This document shows positions 1 through 9,099 of a stretch of DNA of 44,803 nt, piece by piece (position 1 is the first letter of the stretch; each line of letters starts with the position of its first letter). A program made the position numbers and the translations under genes. The notes beneath the pieces were generated by a model. The model had not been told where the DNA came from. It did no database searches and saw nothing but the letters and a program-made list of their open reading frames with translations. This DNA comes from Acinetobacter lwoffii. Its GTDB lineage: Bacteria > Pseudomonadota > Gammaproteobacteria > Pseudomonadales > Moraxellaceae. The stretch is from positions 1 through 44,803 of the forward strand of contig SPVA01000114.1 in NCBI GenBank assembly GCA_013530545.1, written 5' to 3'.

Positions 1-519
1 TATGGTTTTTAGATTTCCAGTCGATGAATACCAACTATCACCTGTAATAAATTGAATCTTTGCACCCCAACTGAGTACTTCACTTAACATATCCATAAAG
101 TAATCATTCTTGGTTTTACCCTCAGATTTGTCATAAATTCGGAAATTAATTGGAATATTTTGACCATTCTGATCTGTCGCATACAAGGTAATGAGATTAA
201 TCCCCTTGACGGATCGGTGGTGTTTGCCTGACCAAAAATAGCTAACCAAGTCCATATGTTGGCTATATGGTTTATCTAAAACAGTATCATCAATACTGAC
301 TATAAGTTTATTATTATCAATATGTTGAATTGCTTCTTGATATAGGTCGTGAGGTGTGTAGTCTTCACGCTCCAGAAAGCGATTTACACTATCATGCGAG
401 ATATTATAAGTCTCGGCAAGTTGTGTGCAGCTAATAGAGTTCGGTTCTGTCATGAGAAAGCCCATATAAATGGGTAGTGTACAAGTTGCTGTAGAAGCAT
501 TTTTAATTCGTCTGATCAC
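1..519 (-). CDS. IS4/IS701-like DDE transposase, partial (C-terminus beyond the window)
   Basis: The minus-strand reading frame is open from a stop near 559-561 to position 1. The product carries a helix-turn-helix-like N-terminal stretch (LAETYNISHDSVNRFLERED) and then the DDE catalytic fold. The first acidic motif is SIDDTVLDKPY, and a second acidic residue lies in FITGDSWYSS near the edge. The first plausible start is a GTG at 519-517; no ATG precedes the conserved part. Only about 173 residues are visible, whereas relatives are about 300 or more. The family (IS4 or IS701 group) is judged from motif style only. Confidence 0.7.
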   Translation of the reverse strand, partial: MIRRIKNASTATCTLPIYMGFLMTEPNSISCTQLAETYNISHDSVNRFLEREDYTPHDLYQEAIQHIDNNKLIVSIDDTVLDKPYSQHMDLVSYFWSGKHHRSVKGINLITLYATDQNGQNIPINFRIYDKSEGKTKNDYFMDMLSEVLSWGAKIQFITGDSWYSSTGNLKTI

Positions 520-572
520 AGATACTTTATAAAGTATTTTAATACTTTTTTGAATCCGTCAATGCGTAAGTC
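1..572 (-). mobile_element. IS4/IS701-like insertion sequence, one end only
   Basis: This is the transposase-start end of an insertion sequence that runs off the left edge of the window. The outer end is placed at about 570-573, where the interrupted helicase frame abruptly meets a stop. The terminal sequence read inward on the minus strand begins GGACTTACGCATTGACGG. The other end and the target duplication are outside the window, so the exact boundary is inferred. Confidence 0.6.
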
Positions 573-1595
573 CTATAAAAGATACTTTTCTTGAAAGTCT
601 GGGTCTGTTTCGATTAATTGTTGAATAATCCGATTTAGGAGGGCTTGAGGCTTTCCTGCATCGTTGGATACAGATGGGCTTTTACCTGTTGCTTTTCCAA
701 TGACCTTAACACCAAATTTATGGAAATTAAGTGCTTCAACACTAGTATCGAAATTGGAGAGAATATCCTTTAGCTTAAAGCTAATACGTTCACTTAGTTC
801 TTCGCCTGCATTTTTATTGAATGCAAGAACCAAAATCTCTTCCGGTTTATAGAGTCGAGTTAATAGGGCATATCCCACTTTTCCAACAATCGTTGATGTT
901 TTCCCCGAACCCGCCGCAGCGACCAATAAGTTGCGGTCTTCAAAGATGATGGAGGAAACCCGTTGTTCATTAGTTAGTGGCGTACTCTCTACCTGATCGA
1001 AAAATTGCTTAAAAGCTTTTAATTCACTTTCAACGAAGCGTTTATTTTTGGCATCAATAGTGTAGTTTGCCTGAATCGATAATTCTATAAACTTTCGAAG
1101 TTGTTCAAATTGATTTTGTAATACTGGCTCAAATGCAAAAGAGCTATCCCGTTCAATGAGACTGCCAAATTGTTCTACTGAGGCTTTGGATCTTTGTGAT
1201 AAATCTGATCTAAACAGGTTGCATAGACGATAGGATAGGTAAAGATTTTGTTGGATAAAATTTTGATATTCGAGTAAGAATGGTCTCAAAACTTCCTTTA
1301 TGTTCTCAGCATTTCTTTGATTTTTTTGGAATTCTGCATCATTATAAAGTTTGATTTGAAATTTTTCAGCCTGTGCGTTGAATATACCTTTTAACTGAAG
1401 ATTTTGATCGAGGGTTTTCAGTGTCAATGATGACCATATCCACCCTTTCTGGATATGTGTTTCCAGCACTTGTTCAGGATTAAGCTTTATAATTTTAGTA
1501 TCCAGTTCAAGTATCAGCTCAGGGAAAGTATAATTGATTCGCCACTTGGTAGAGTTTGCAAAAATGTAGCTGAGTAAGCTTGGTCGGATATTCAT
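573..1595 (-). pseudogene. UvrD/HelD-like superfamily 1 DNA helicase, 3' end removed by an insertion sequence
   Basis: The 340-residue product begins with about 205 residues without catalytic motifs, as in helicase IV (HelD)-type proteins. It then has the start of a UvrD-family ATPase: a Q motif (LTNEQR), Walker A VAAAGSGKTST, and motif Ia (ILVLAFNKNAGEEL). It stops after FQEKYLL, just where insertion-sequence sequence begins. All later helicase motifs (Walker B, motifs III to VI) are missing, so the protein cannot be an active helicase. Full family members are usually two to three times longer. It is divergent from the defence operon to its right; whether it once belonged with that operon cannot be seen here. 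Confidence 0.8.
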
Positions 1596-2037
1596 ATGGT
1601 TTAAAAAGATTTTTTAATAGTTAAAGATTTATAGTTAATTATAGAGTTTACAGAAAATTGATTCAGCTTTTTTATGATTTTAACATCATTGGATTAGTTC
1701 ATCTTTATTTTTGTAGTTTTACATAAACCATAGCGAGTTGAAGGGGGTTTCATTTGGAAGTTTTTTTATATAAATTAGATAATTAATGAGTGGTTTTTAT
1801 ACACTTGAATGAAAGTAAGATTTATAAGTTTCTTAAACAGAGCTTAGTTGAATCTTTGCAAGCGAATATGTTGTTCTTCGAAAGTAGTATATTATTAAGT
1901 TGAAAGCTACTTAATTATAATAAGAAACCATGAATTTGGTATTGCTTTCTAATAAAGTTGAACATCATTTTTAGATGATAATTTTATCGGTAAATAACAA
2001 TTAGCCGATGGCGCAGAATGGTTTTACAGAGAAAATT
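1596..2037. promoter_or_regulatory. AT-rich intergenic region between divergent genes, presumed promoter of the defence operon
   Basis: This stretch of about 440 bases is strongly AT-rich and holds no convincing open frame. A TATAAT hexamer sits at 1916-1921, but no good -35 box lies at the right distance, so I do not assign a promoter exactly. It must hold the start signals of the operon beginning at 2038. I see no repeats or RNA structure in it. Confidence 0.4.
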
Positions 2038-3090
2038 ATGGGTGTTATTGTTCGTATCCTCAAAGCAAATCATGGAGATTGTTTCTTAGTTAGCCATGAG
2101 AGCGAATCAAGGGTTTTTAATATATTAATTGATGGTGGACCATCAACTACTTTCAAGTATGGTCCTAGACAACGCTATTCAGGGGCGCTGTGTAATGTTC
2201 TTGATGATCTAAAAAAGAAGGGACAGCACATTGATTTAGCTATTTTAACTCATATCGATGATGACCATATACATGGCCTAATCAAAGCTTTTGAAAAACC
2301 TGATTATCTTGCTCAAATGGTCAAACTGATCTGGTTCAATTCATCTAGATTGATTACAAATAGTTTTGACACTTCTGAGATTCCTGAAAATAATATTTTA
2401 TTGGCTGGCAATTCTCCCCAAACGAGTGTGCAACAAGGTAAGGATCTTGAAACTTTACTTGATGAGATTGAGTGTGTACGCGCACCACTTATCATGGCAG
2501 GGCAAGTCTATAATTTAGGTCCATTCACTTTGAGAGTATTGTCACCTGAACGAAATCAACTTGAGCGACTCATACATAAGTGGCCAACTGAAGTTGAAGT
2601 AGGCGCAACCACATCGCATGATAATGATTACGGTCTTTCGTTAAGCGAGATATGGGCAGAGGATAAGTTTGTCTCAGACTCATCTATTTATAATGGGAGC
2701 TCTATTGCATTTCTTCTTGAATCTGATGGCAGAAAAATGCTTTTCCTTGGAGATGCACATGATCAAGTTGTTGCAGATAATATAAAAACATTAGGTTACA
2801 GCGATACAAATAAGCTTAAACTTGATCTAGTGAAGATTTCACACCATGGTAGCCAGCACAATACGAGTAGTGAAACTCTTTCACTTCTAGATTCACCATA
2901 CTATGTCATTTCCACTGATGGGTCAAAACATGGTCTTCCTAATAAAAGGACTATTGCGAGGATACTCAAAGTTACAAATGGTAAGATTGTCTTTAATTAT
3001 AGCCATGTAATTGCGTCATTACTTTTGCCAGGTGAAGTCGATGGCTTTGCTTCTCGACTAGAGGTACTTGATAGTGAGATCAGGTTATGA
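2038..3090 (+). CDS. MBL-fold hydrolase, putative Lamassu effector (LmuA-hydrolase type)
   Basis: The 350-residue protein has a metallo-beta-lactamase fold of the ComEC/Rec2-like class. The metal-binding motif is THIDDDHIHG (His72, Asp74, Asp76, His77). FLGDAHD supplies a later ligand (Asp239), KISHHGS has the paired His269-His270, and STDGSKHGLPN has His298. I chose ATG 2038 because AGAGAAA lies just upstream and MGVIVRILKANHGDC is the usual family start; an in-frame ATG at 2008 has no ribosome-binding site. It overlaps the next gene by 4 bases (ATGA), so the two are translationally coupled. In hydrolase-protease Lamassu operons such a protein is an effector with an unproven target. There is no signal peptide, so it should act in the cytoplasm. 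The substrate (nucleic acid, nucleotide or other) cannot be told from sequence. Confidence 0.8.
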   Translation: MGVIVRILKANHGDCFLVSHESESRVFNILIDGGPSTTFKYGPRQRYSGALCNVLDDLKKKGQHIDLAILTHIDDDHIHGLIKAFEKPDYLAQMVKLIWFNSSRLITNSFDTSEIPENNILLAGNSPQTSVQQGKDLETLLDEIECVRAPLIMAGQVYNLGPFTLRVLSPERNQLERLIHKWPTEVEVGATTSHDNDYGLSLSEIWAEDKFVSDSSIYNGSSIAFLLESDGRKMLFLGDAHDQVVADNIKTLGYSDTNKLKLDLVKISHHGSQHNTSSETLSLLDSPYYVISTDGSKHGLPNKRTIARILKVTNGKIVFNYSHVIASLLLPGEVDGFASRLEVLDSEIRL

Positions 3091-4385
3091 CAGTTTCCGA
3101 AATAATCCAATCTTACTGTGTCAAGGTTAATGGGGGGAGTGGCGTACTCGTCAATGCCATGACACTTGAGTACTCCTACGTTCTAACAGCAGCTCATGTA
3201 CTTGATGGCATAAATGTTCATGAAGTTTTTGACTATCAAGGTAAACCTGTTGAAGTTTTAGAAGTACTCAGACATTTTGAACCCTTCGTTCTTGAAACAT
3301 TATCAAATGATTATGCAATTTTAAAAGTTAGTTTTCAGACACATGTAACACAAAAAGTATTTACTGCGGAGAAGTTACCACATCGCGCAGACTTAACGTT
3401 AGTTGGATATCCAAAGTTAGAAAGGACTAGTCAAACCCCAATAAAGTTTTATGGCGGGCATATGACCAATGTGAATGATCATCTTATTTTTTTCACAATT
3501 GACGGTATCCCAAGTAAGTCTGAAATCGAAGGGATGTCTGGTGGAGGTACTTACTTCCACCAAGATGGGCTAGTATTTCTCACTGGTGTCGAATTCAGAA
3601 TGGATGCAAGTGAAGAAGATCAGCAATTTGGTCGAGTACAATGTCATAGTTTATCGAAGTATCATGAAATCATAAAAATACATAAATGTGCACCAATGAT
3701 TCCTGCTCATCTGGAATGCTTTTCAAGAGTTAGAGAGAAAATATTTGCTTTCAATGTTATTGATCCAGAGAATATCCGTCATTTGAAAATAGCTTTAGAG
3801 AACTTTACTAATTCGCTTATTGATAATGGTATGCCTCCACCATATAAAATTCTAGAACAATATGGTTCACAACTTTTAGTAGATCCACTGAAATCTGATG
3901 AGCTGAATAGTTTAGAGCTATGGGAAGCTTATTTAGAGTTTTTGGTAATTTGTGCATTGATGGATAATAGTGGCAAAACGGATGATGTTTATATAGAAGG
4001 TCTAGGGCGAAAGCGCAGGTTAATGTATACCAGTAATAGTGATAACTGGATCAGACGCCTAGAAGAGTTTCTTAAAACAGCACGTAGGCTTTTGGATGAA
4101 AATGGTACGTTAATTATTGCATCACCAGATGCAGCGGCAAGAACACTTCCACCAGATTTTCAACTAAAAAAGGTTATAGGTAACATTGCTTTAGTGCCAA
4201 ATCAGGGACCACTCGCTCCAATTGATGAAGTTGAAAGTTTGATATACTCAAGCTTTAACTTAAGTCATTTACAAGGACTACGTAAGACTTGCGTAGTTGA
4301 TATAGAAGATGAATATCAAGTTGTTGCTACAGCTAGAGAACAGTTGCAGTTATTAAAGGATAAGCTTAATGAAATTATTAAGTGA
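3087..4385 (+). CDS. trypsin-like serine protease, putative Lamassu effector (LmuA-protease type)
   Basis: The 432-residue protein has a chymotrypsin/trypsin-like protease domain in about residues 10-200 and an unrecognised C-terminal half. The catalytic triad is complete: His37 in LTAAHVL, Asp75 in NDYAIL, and Ser151 in GMSGGG. The absence of a signal peptide points to cytoplasmic action, unlike most secreted trypsin-fold proteases. The C-terminal half (about 220-432) is likely the adaptor part that joins effectors to the SMC complex in ABC three-component systems; this is inferred from position, as no motif is visible. It overlaps the hydrolase gene by 4 bases and the next gene by 17 bases. 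Confidence 0.8.
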   Translation: MTVSEIIQSYCVKVNGGSGVLVNAMTLEYSYVLTAAHVLDGINVHEVFDYQGKPVEVLEVLRHFEPFVLETLSNDYAILKVSFQTHVTQKVFTAEKLPHRADLTLVGYPKLERTSQTPIKFYGGHMTNVNDHLIFFTIDGIPSKSEIEGMSGGGTYFHQDGLVFLTGVEFRMDASEEDQQFGRVQCHSLSKYHEIIKIHKCAPMIPAHLECFSRVREKIFAFNVIDPENIRHLKIALENFTNSLIDNGMPPPYKILEQYGSQLLVDPLKSDELNSLELWEAYLEFLVICALMDNSGKTDDVYIEGLGRKRRLMYTSNSDNWIRRLEEFLKTARRLLDENGTLIIASPDAAARTLPPDFQLKKVIGNIALVPNQGPLAPIDEVESLIYSSFNLSHLQGLRKTCVVDIEDEYQVVATAREQLQLLKDKLNEIIK

Positions 4386-4908
4386 ACAAGCTGATTTTCG
4401 TGCTCTCTGTGAAGAATATGGAAATATGAGCTTCCATATGTTTTGCTCAAATCATTCCACGCAATTTATCTCCTGTATAGCATGTGTATGCGAAAAATCA
4501 GAAGATATAGTTGAAAATTGGCAAACAATTCAAAATTTTATTTCTGTTTACCATCAGCCTGCAGGTAGTTTAGCAGCTTGGAATGTATATTTAGCATTTG
4601 TAACAAGTAGTCGTGTTCCCATATGGGAAAAATATCTAATACAAAATAACAAGTTTGTTGCTCGTAAGATAATACTTGATGAATACACTGGAGTACCTAG
4701 CCCTGAGCAACTAGTGATTGAGTTAGAGAAACAATTATTGGGTTCTGATTTAATGCTCAATCAACGAGTCGACGAAACTATTGAACCATTGTTGTCTTTT
4801 AGCGAGCATTTCCGTGGTATACCGTTGGATTCTAAAATAGAGTCGAAAGAAAAACGGGCTTTAATAATCAATAACCTAATTGAGCTTTTTCATCAGAATG
4901 AAAATTAA
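4369..4908 (+). CDS. small middle component of the SMC-ATPase system (LmuC-like)
   Basis: The product is a 179-residue soluble protein with no motif I recognise, no membrane segment and no signal peptide. It is identified by position: between the effectors and the SMC-like ATPase, overlapping both neighbours (17 bases upstream; about 11 bases downstream if the ATPase starts at 4898). ABC three-component and Lamassu systems carry exactly such a small middle protein of about 150-250 residues that binds the ATPase. The sequence itself gives no functional residue, so the name rests on context. Confidence 0.65.
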   Translation: MKLLSEQADFRALCEEYGNMSFHMFCSNHSTQFISCIACVCEKSEDIVENWQTIQNFISVYHQPAGSLAAWNVYLAFVTSSRVPIWEKYLIQNNKFVARKIILDEYTGVPSPEQLVIELEKQLLGSDLMLNQRVDETIEPLLSFSEHFRGIPLDSKIESKEKRALIINNLIELFHQNEN

Positions 4909-7900
4909 AAAAGTTGAAATCGAAGCATTTCGTGCTTACAAAACAAAGGCAGATGGGACTTTTGATTTTATGACTGAAGGTGATAATCCTTCAAACTTTG
5001 TTGCGATCTATGCGCCAAATGGTTTTGGTAAGAGCTCGTTTTACGATGCGGTTGAATGGGCTGTCACCAACCATTTGGAAAGGTTAGGAGGGGAATATAA
5101 TAAATCTAATTTTGAAAGGGCTGCTAAGTCAACTAAGCATCCTAATGAAGGTCAAAAAATTCTACGTAACAAATACGCCGATAAACAAGTGATTACAAAG
5201 GTCGCGGTATCCACAACGAGGCCGATCCCTTTTGAGAATGAACTACCGAAACTTCGTGCGAATGGGCGGGACTTAAGTTTCGGCGATAATAGTCAACGGA
5301 GAAATGAGTTTTTCCGACGTGTCGTTTTGAGCCAGGATGAAATTGATAGATTTCTGAGAGAAGCAAAGCCACAAGAGCGATATGCTAAATTCATGGAAAG
5401 CTTTGGTGGTGATACTGAAATAGCTCGTAAGGAGTTGTCAGTACTTATCAGTGATAATAATGTAGAGTTGAGTGTTCTTAATAAGCAATGTGAGTCGCTT
5501 ATCGAAGAGTTGAAACAACCTATTAATCTTTCTGTATTCGAGCATTTCAATTCAGTTGCGGCTGAACTTAATGCAGCGGGTGAGAATATTGTATTACCTG
5601 ATGAAAGATTTTCATCTCAGAGTGAATGTCAACTTAACGCTAGCCTTGTATCGCGACAGCATGAACTGAGTACGTTGCTCCAAGCGGAAACGAAAACATC
5701 AGAAGTAATGGCGGATAGATTGGCGAAAATGCCTGAAATAGAGCGCCATATCAACTATCAGGTAGAGCAAAAACCTCAACTTTCTAGGCTATTGAAAGGG
5801 GTTGCTGATGCCGACAAGTATCAGATGCTATTCGACTCATACAACAAATGTATGGAGGATCAAAAACAAGCACATGTGCGTCTGACTCACCTTATTGAAA
5901 TCGCTGAGAACACAGAGACTTTTTTAATAACTGATTCACGTCTTCTTGAATTATCAACAATCCAAAAGGCACTGACCGAAGAGCGCTCCAACAGCATCAT
6001 TAACCTAGCAAGTCTTGAGCAGCAATTAAGCGAATTGAACAGCGAGCTTAAGATTGCTGACGATAGAGCTTTGCTATTAAGAAAGTCTGTCGACAATGCT
6101 GGAACAGTCTATGTGTCACTTTCAAACCATCGAGCTCAGATTGGTATTCTAAGGCAACAAATTACCGCTAAAGAAATTACTATTCAGGTAGACAAGATCC
6201 AATTAGATGAATTGAATCGCGAGTTAACTCAGGTCTCCGCATTAAACATTACATCCAATTTATTATTGACTGGAAATGTAGGGATTTTACTTTTTGATCA
6301 AGATAAAATTGAACAATTGAGAAGATGTCAAGCTGACCTTGATTTGATCGAAGTGCATAATCAGGTTCTCTCTGCCACTCAGAAAGCCTTAATTGAGCAG
6401 ATGGAACAGCATGAGCAGTTGGTTGCCATAGGCTTAGATTATCTTGCTGTACAGCCGTCTCATATTTGTCCTTTATGTACAACTCATCATTCATCTGCAG
6501 AGACTTTGCTAGATAAGGTTACGAGCCAAAATCTGATGTCTGAATTGAGTTTAGAAAATTCCAAAAAGCTTTCACTTTCCTTCATGCGTCAAAAAGAACT
6601 CAGAGCAGCAATACAGGTGATTACTCAGCAAGCAGTTGAAGCACAGGTTCAGCAGCTCGGTATTCTACATAAAAAGCTAACTGAAGTTAGTGAAAGACAT
6701 GTTCAAGCAGTGTTCGAGAAATCTACCTTGGAGGCAGAATGCAATACCTTAGAAGTTGGAATAACTGAGCTGGAAAAATTAGTTTGGGGGCTTTCAAATG
6801 ATGAACTAGTGTCTCGAGTAGAGGTAGAGCTTAGCCAACTTGCGACAAAGCGTATTAATCTGCTTGAGCGTCAAGCGGAATTGTCTAATCAAGTTCAATC
6901 AGTAACTACATGGATCAAGTCTAAAGATTCTGAGTTGTATGCATTAATTTCTGAAAGTGAGAGAAAAAGTAGCGAACATTTCTACGTTACAGTGAAGACA
7001 TACCTAAATGAAAATGCTATTTCTGCGTCAGACCTCAAAAAGCATTGTGAGGCGAAGAAAAACGAGCTGGAAGCAGAGGTACTCAAATATAAAGACGCTA
7101 GTGAATCCCTAGCTAGTCAATGCAATTTGTTGCAGCAGGAAATGATGGCTGATGGTACATGGGTGGATTTTGCTAATTTAAAACTGCAGAAGGATAATTT
7201 GGAAGTAATTTTTACCCGTTCCCAAACGGCTGTGAACGGTTTTTATGATAGCTTATCCGATATTATTATCGTTCAGCCTGAAGATACTGTGGAGAAAGTC
7301 AAAGGGGTTATAACAGGAGCAATTGAAGATTGTCGGCTCCGGACTCAAGAGCTTAATAAGCTGTTAAATAGCATTAAGTTGCTCCTAGAGCTTATGGTTT
7401 CATTTAAACCCTATATTAAACGTATTTCTCTTCAGGAGGAGTTTACCAACGTAGAGAAGCAGCTTGAGCAACGCAATCGAGTCGATGTAGCTCTGAAAGA
7501 GGAAAGGGATAAAATTATAGATAGCCTAAAAATGCTTATTAATAACTTTTTTTATGAAGATCTTATTAATTCAATTTACAGGAAAATAGACCCGCATCCT
7601 GCCTTTAAAAAAGTGGAGTTCAGAGCAGACTTTGATTCCGATAAACCAGGTCTAAATATTGTGGTTAGCGATGGGGCTGGAGGGTTGATATCTCCGATCC
7701 TTTATTTCAGTGCTGCTCAAACAAATATTCTTAGTTTGAGTGTATTTCTTGCGAATGCGCTTCATGCGAAGGATGATGAAGGTAATCCCATTAACGTTAT
7801 TCTGATTGATGATCCAATCCAATCAATGGACTCTATTAACATACTTTCGACAATTGATCTCCTCCGAAGTATTTGCTTACAGTTTGACAAACAAATCATT

Positions 7901-8029
7901 ATTTCAACGCATGATGAAAACTTTTTTAAATTACTTCAACGCAAAATTCCAACACAAATTTTGGGGTCAAAATTCTTGCAATTGGAAAAGTTTGGTGTAG
8001 TCGTTCCAGTCGATCCATTCGTCAACTAG
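4898..8029 (+). CDS. SMC/Rad50-like ABC ATPase (LmuB-like) of a Lamassu-family system
   Basis: The 1043-residue protein has the split ABC layout of SMC/Rad50 proteins. Walker A APNGFGKSS lies at residues 39-47. Two long coiled-coil arms, rich in Glu, Gln and Leu, flank a zinc-hook-like CPLC (Cys524, Cys527). The signature region SAAQTNILSLS is near 940, Walker B ILIDDPIQSMD is near 968-978 (Asp971-Asp972), and the H-loop is IISTHDE near 1002. I chose ATG 4898 because MKIKKVEIEAFRAY is the typical family start; a TTG at 4880 is the alternative. In Lamassu systems this protein senses DNA ends or foreign DNA and releases the effector. It differs from chromosomal SbcC by its Walker B wording (DDPIQSMD) and its operon partners. 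Confidence 0.85.
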   Translation: MKIKKVEIEAFRAYKTKADGTFDFMTEGDNPSNFVAIYAPNGFGKSSFYDAVEWAVTNHLERLGGEYNKSNFERAAKSTKHPNEGQKILRNKYADKQVITKVAVSTTRPIPFENELPKLRANGRDLSFGDNSQRRNEFFRRVVLSQDEIDRFLREAKPQERYAKFMESFGGDTEIARKELSVLISDNNVELSVLNKQCESLIEELKQPINLSVFEHFNSVAAELNAAGENIVLPDERFSSQSECQLNASLVSRQHELSTLLQAETKTSEVMADRLAKMPEIERHINYQVEQKPQLSRLLKGVADADKYQMLFDSYNKCMEDQKQAHVRLTHLIEIAENTETFLITDSRLLELSTIQKALTEERSNSIINLASLEQQLSELNSELKIADDRALLLRKSVDNAGTVYVSLSNHRAQIGILRQQITAKEITIQVDKIQLDELNRELTQVSALNITSNLLLTGNVGILLFDQDKIEQLRRCQADLDLIEVHNQVLSATQKALIEQMEQHEQLVAIGLDYLAVQPSHICPLCTTHHSSAETLLDKVTSQNLMSELSLENSKKLSLSFMRQKELRAAIQVITQQAVEAQVQQLGILHKKLTEVSERHVQAVFEKSTLEAECNTLEVGITELEKLVWGLSNDELVSRVEVELSQLATKRINLLERQAELSNQVQSVTTWIKSKDSELYALISESERKSSEHFYVTVKTYLNENAISASDLKKHCEAKKNELEAEVLKYKDASESLASQCNLLQQEMMADGTWVDFANLKLQKDNLEVIFTRSQTAVNGFYDSLSDIIIVQPEDTVEKVKGVITGAIEDCRLRTQELNKLLNSIKLLLELMVSFKPYIKRISLQEEFTNVEKQLEQRNRVDVALKEERDKIIDSLKMLINNFFYEDLINSIYRKIDPHPAFKKVEFRADFDSDKPGLNIVVSDGAGGLISPILYFSAAQTNILSLSVFLANALHAKDDEGNPINVILIDDPIQSMDSINILSTIDLLRSICLQFDKQIIISTHDENFFKLLQRKIPTQILGSKFLQLEKFGVVVPVDPFVN

Positions 8030-8133
8030 CCTTTTTGATTGCTAATGACTTTGTTGTACAAAGCTTTTCTTGAGGGCTTCTTCAGCAATATAATTTCCCA
8101 ATGAGAAGAAGCCTACATCTGAAATCTATCGTA

Positions 8134-8195
8134 CTGGACTGCTCTCAGTATCCTACACACGAGACTGGACTGCTCCCAGTATCCTAGACACGAGA
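8134..8195. repeat. tandem duplication of an IS3-element end (2 x 31 bp)
   Basis: Two head-to-tail copies of a 31-base unit beginning CTGGACTGCT occupy 8134-8164 and 8165-8195, with two mismatches. The inner copy is the left terminal repeat of the IS3 element to the right. The outer copy looks like the end of an earlier or neighbouring copy. Confidence 0.8.
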
Positions 8196-8200
8196 CGGCC

Positions 8201-9007
8201 TCATTTTGAAGCTGCCTCAAAGGCTTCTGGACTCATCCCATCGAGATGCGAATGACGCCTGATTCGATTGTAAAACATCTCGATATAATCAAATACATCT
8301 GCACGCGCCATTTCTCGTGTTTTATAGATCCTCTTTTTAATTCTTTCCTTCTTTAAGCTGCTAAAAAAGGATTCAGCAACAGCATTGTCCCAACAGTTTC
8401 CACGACGACTCATACTCGGAACTAAATTATGCTTCTGACAGAATTTCTGCCAGTCTCCGCTACTGTATTGTGAGCCTTGGTCTGAGTGTATGATCACAGG
8501 TTCATTGGGTCTGCGTCGCCATACCGCCATTAAAAGGGCATCCAAAACGATATCCTTGGCAAGCGTAGGTTTCATTGACCAACCGATGACTTTCCTTGAA
8601 TATAAATCGAGAACCACAGCCAGATATAACCAGCCTTGCCAAGTGCGGATGTAGGTAATATCAGTCACCCACGAGGTATCAGGTGTGTTTACAACAAATT
8701 CTCGATTTAAATGGTTAGGTGGCACAATCTGAGGACGACCACGACCATAGCTTTTATGCTTCTTATATCCTCGAACAGCGGCAATGCCATTGTTCTTCAT
8801 GATCTTCAGCACACGATTCGGTCCACAGCTTTCACCTAGCTCTTTAAGATCCAGCGTGATGCGACGATAACCATAGATACCATAACTGGCATCATAAGAA
8901 GAACGGATCAGTTGTAATAACCGTTTGTCTTCAATTGTTCTGCCTGATTCGGGTTCATGTAGCCAGGCATAATAGCCAGCACGAGCAATCTTAAGAACCC
9001 GACACAT
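8201..9007 (-). CDS. IS3-family transposase OrfB (DDE integrase domain)
   Basis: The 268-residue product has the full integrase core of IS3 OrfB. The first Asp is in WVTDITYI, the second Asp in IIHSDQGSQYSS, and the Glu in NCWDNAVAESFF followed by SLKKE. An upstream helical region (VLKIARAGYYAWL) is typical of the family. The ATG at 9007 gives OrfB alone; the frame is open upstream to about 9102, consistent with production as an OrfAB fusion. The three catalytic residues are intact, so the enzyme could be active if the fusion is made. Confidence 0.85.
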   Translation of the reverse strand: MCRVLKIARAGYYAWLHEPESGRTIEDKRLLQLIRSSYDASYGIYGYRRITLDLKELGESCGPNRVLKIMKNNGIAAVRGYKKHKSYGRGRPQIVPPNHLNREFVVNTPDTSWVTDITYIRTWQGWLYLAVVLDLYSRKVIGWSMKPTLAKDIVLDALLMAVWRRRPNEPVIIHSDQGSQYSSGDWQKFCQKHNLVPSMSRRGNCWDNAVAESFFSSLKKERIKKRIYKTREMARADVFDYIEMFYNRIRRHSHLDGMSPEAFEAASK

Positions 9008-9080
9008 CGTCTTAATCTTAAATTGATGGCTGTACTCAAGGATAAACTGATACTTTACTCGGGCAGGCTTGCAAAGCGGC

Positions 9081-9099
9081 GTGAAAGCAGTGCTTTCAC
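9081..9099 (-). promoter_or_regulatory. short hairpin over the orfA stop codon, candidate frameshift element
   Basis: A perfect 9-bp inverted repeat (GTGAAAGCA, one base, TGCTTTCAC on the minus strand) starts at the last base of the final AAG codon of orfA and contains its TGA stop. IS3 elements use a slippery stretch followed by a stem-loop to make OrfAB. Here the phase from orfA to orfB is +1, not the usual -1. Confidence 0.4.

Noticed and set aside
4898..8029. The SMC-like protein as chromosomal SbcC/Rad50
   Set aside because: No SbcD nuclease partner is adjacent, the Walker B wording DDPIQSMD is that of defence-type ATPases, and it is embedded in an operon with effectors.
8041..8068. GACTTTGTTGTACAAAGC resembling an IS5-type terminal sequence after the defence operon
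   Set aside because: Only a short match from memory, with no partner end or transposase scrap nearby.
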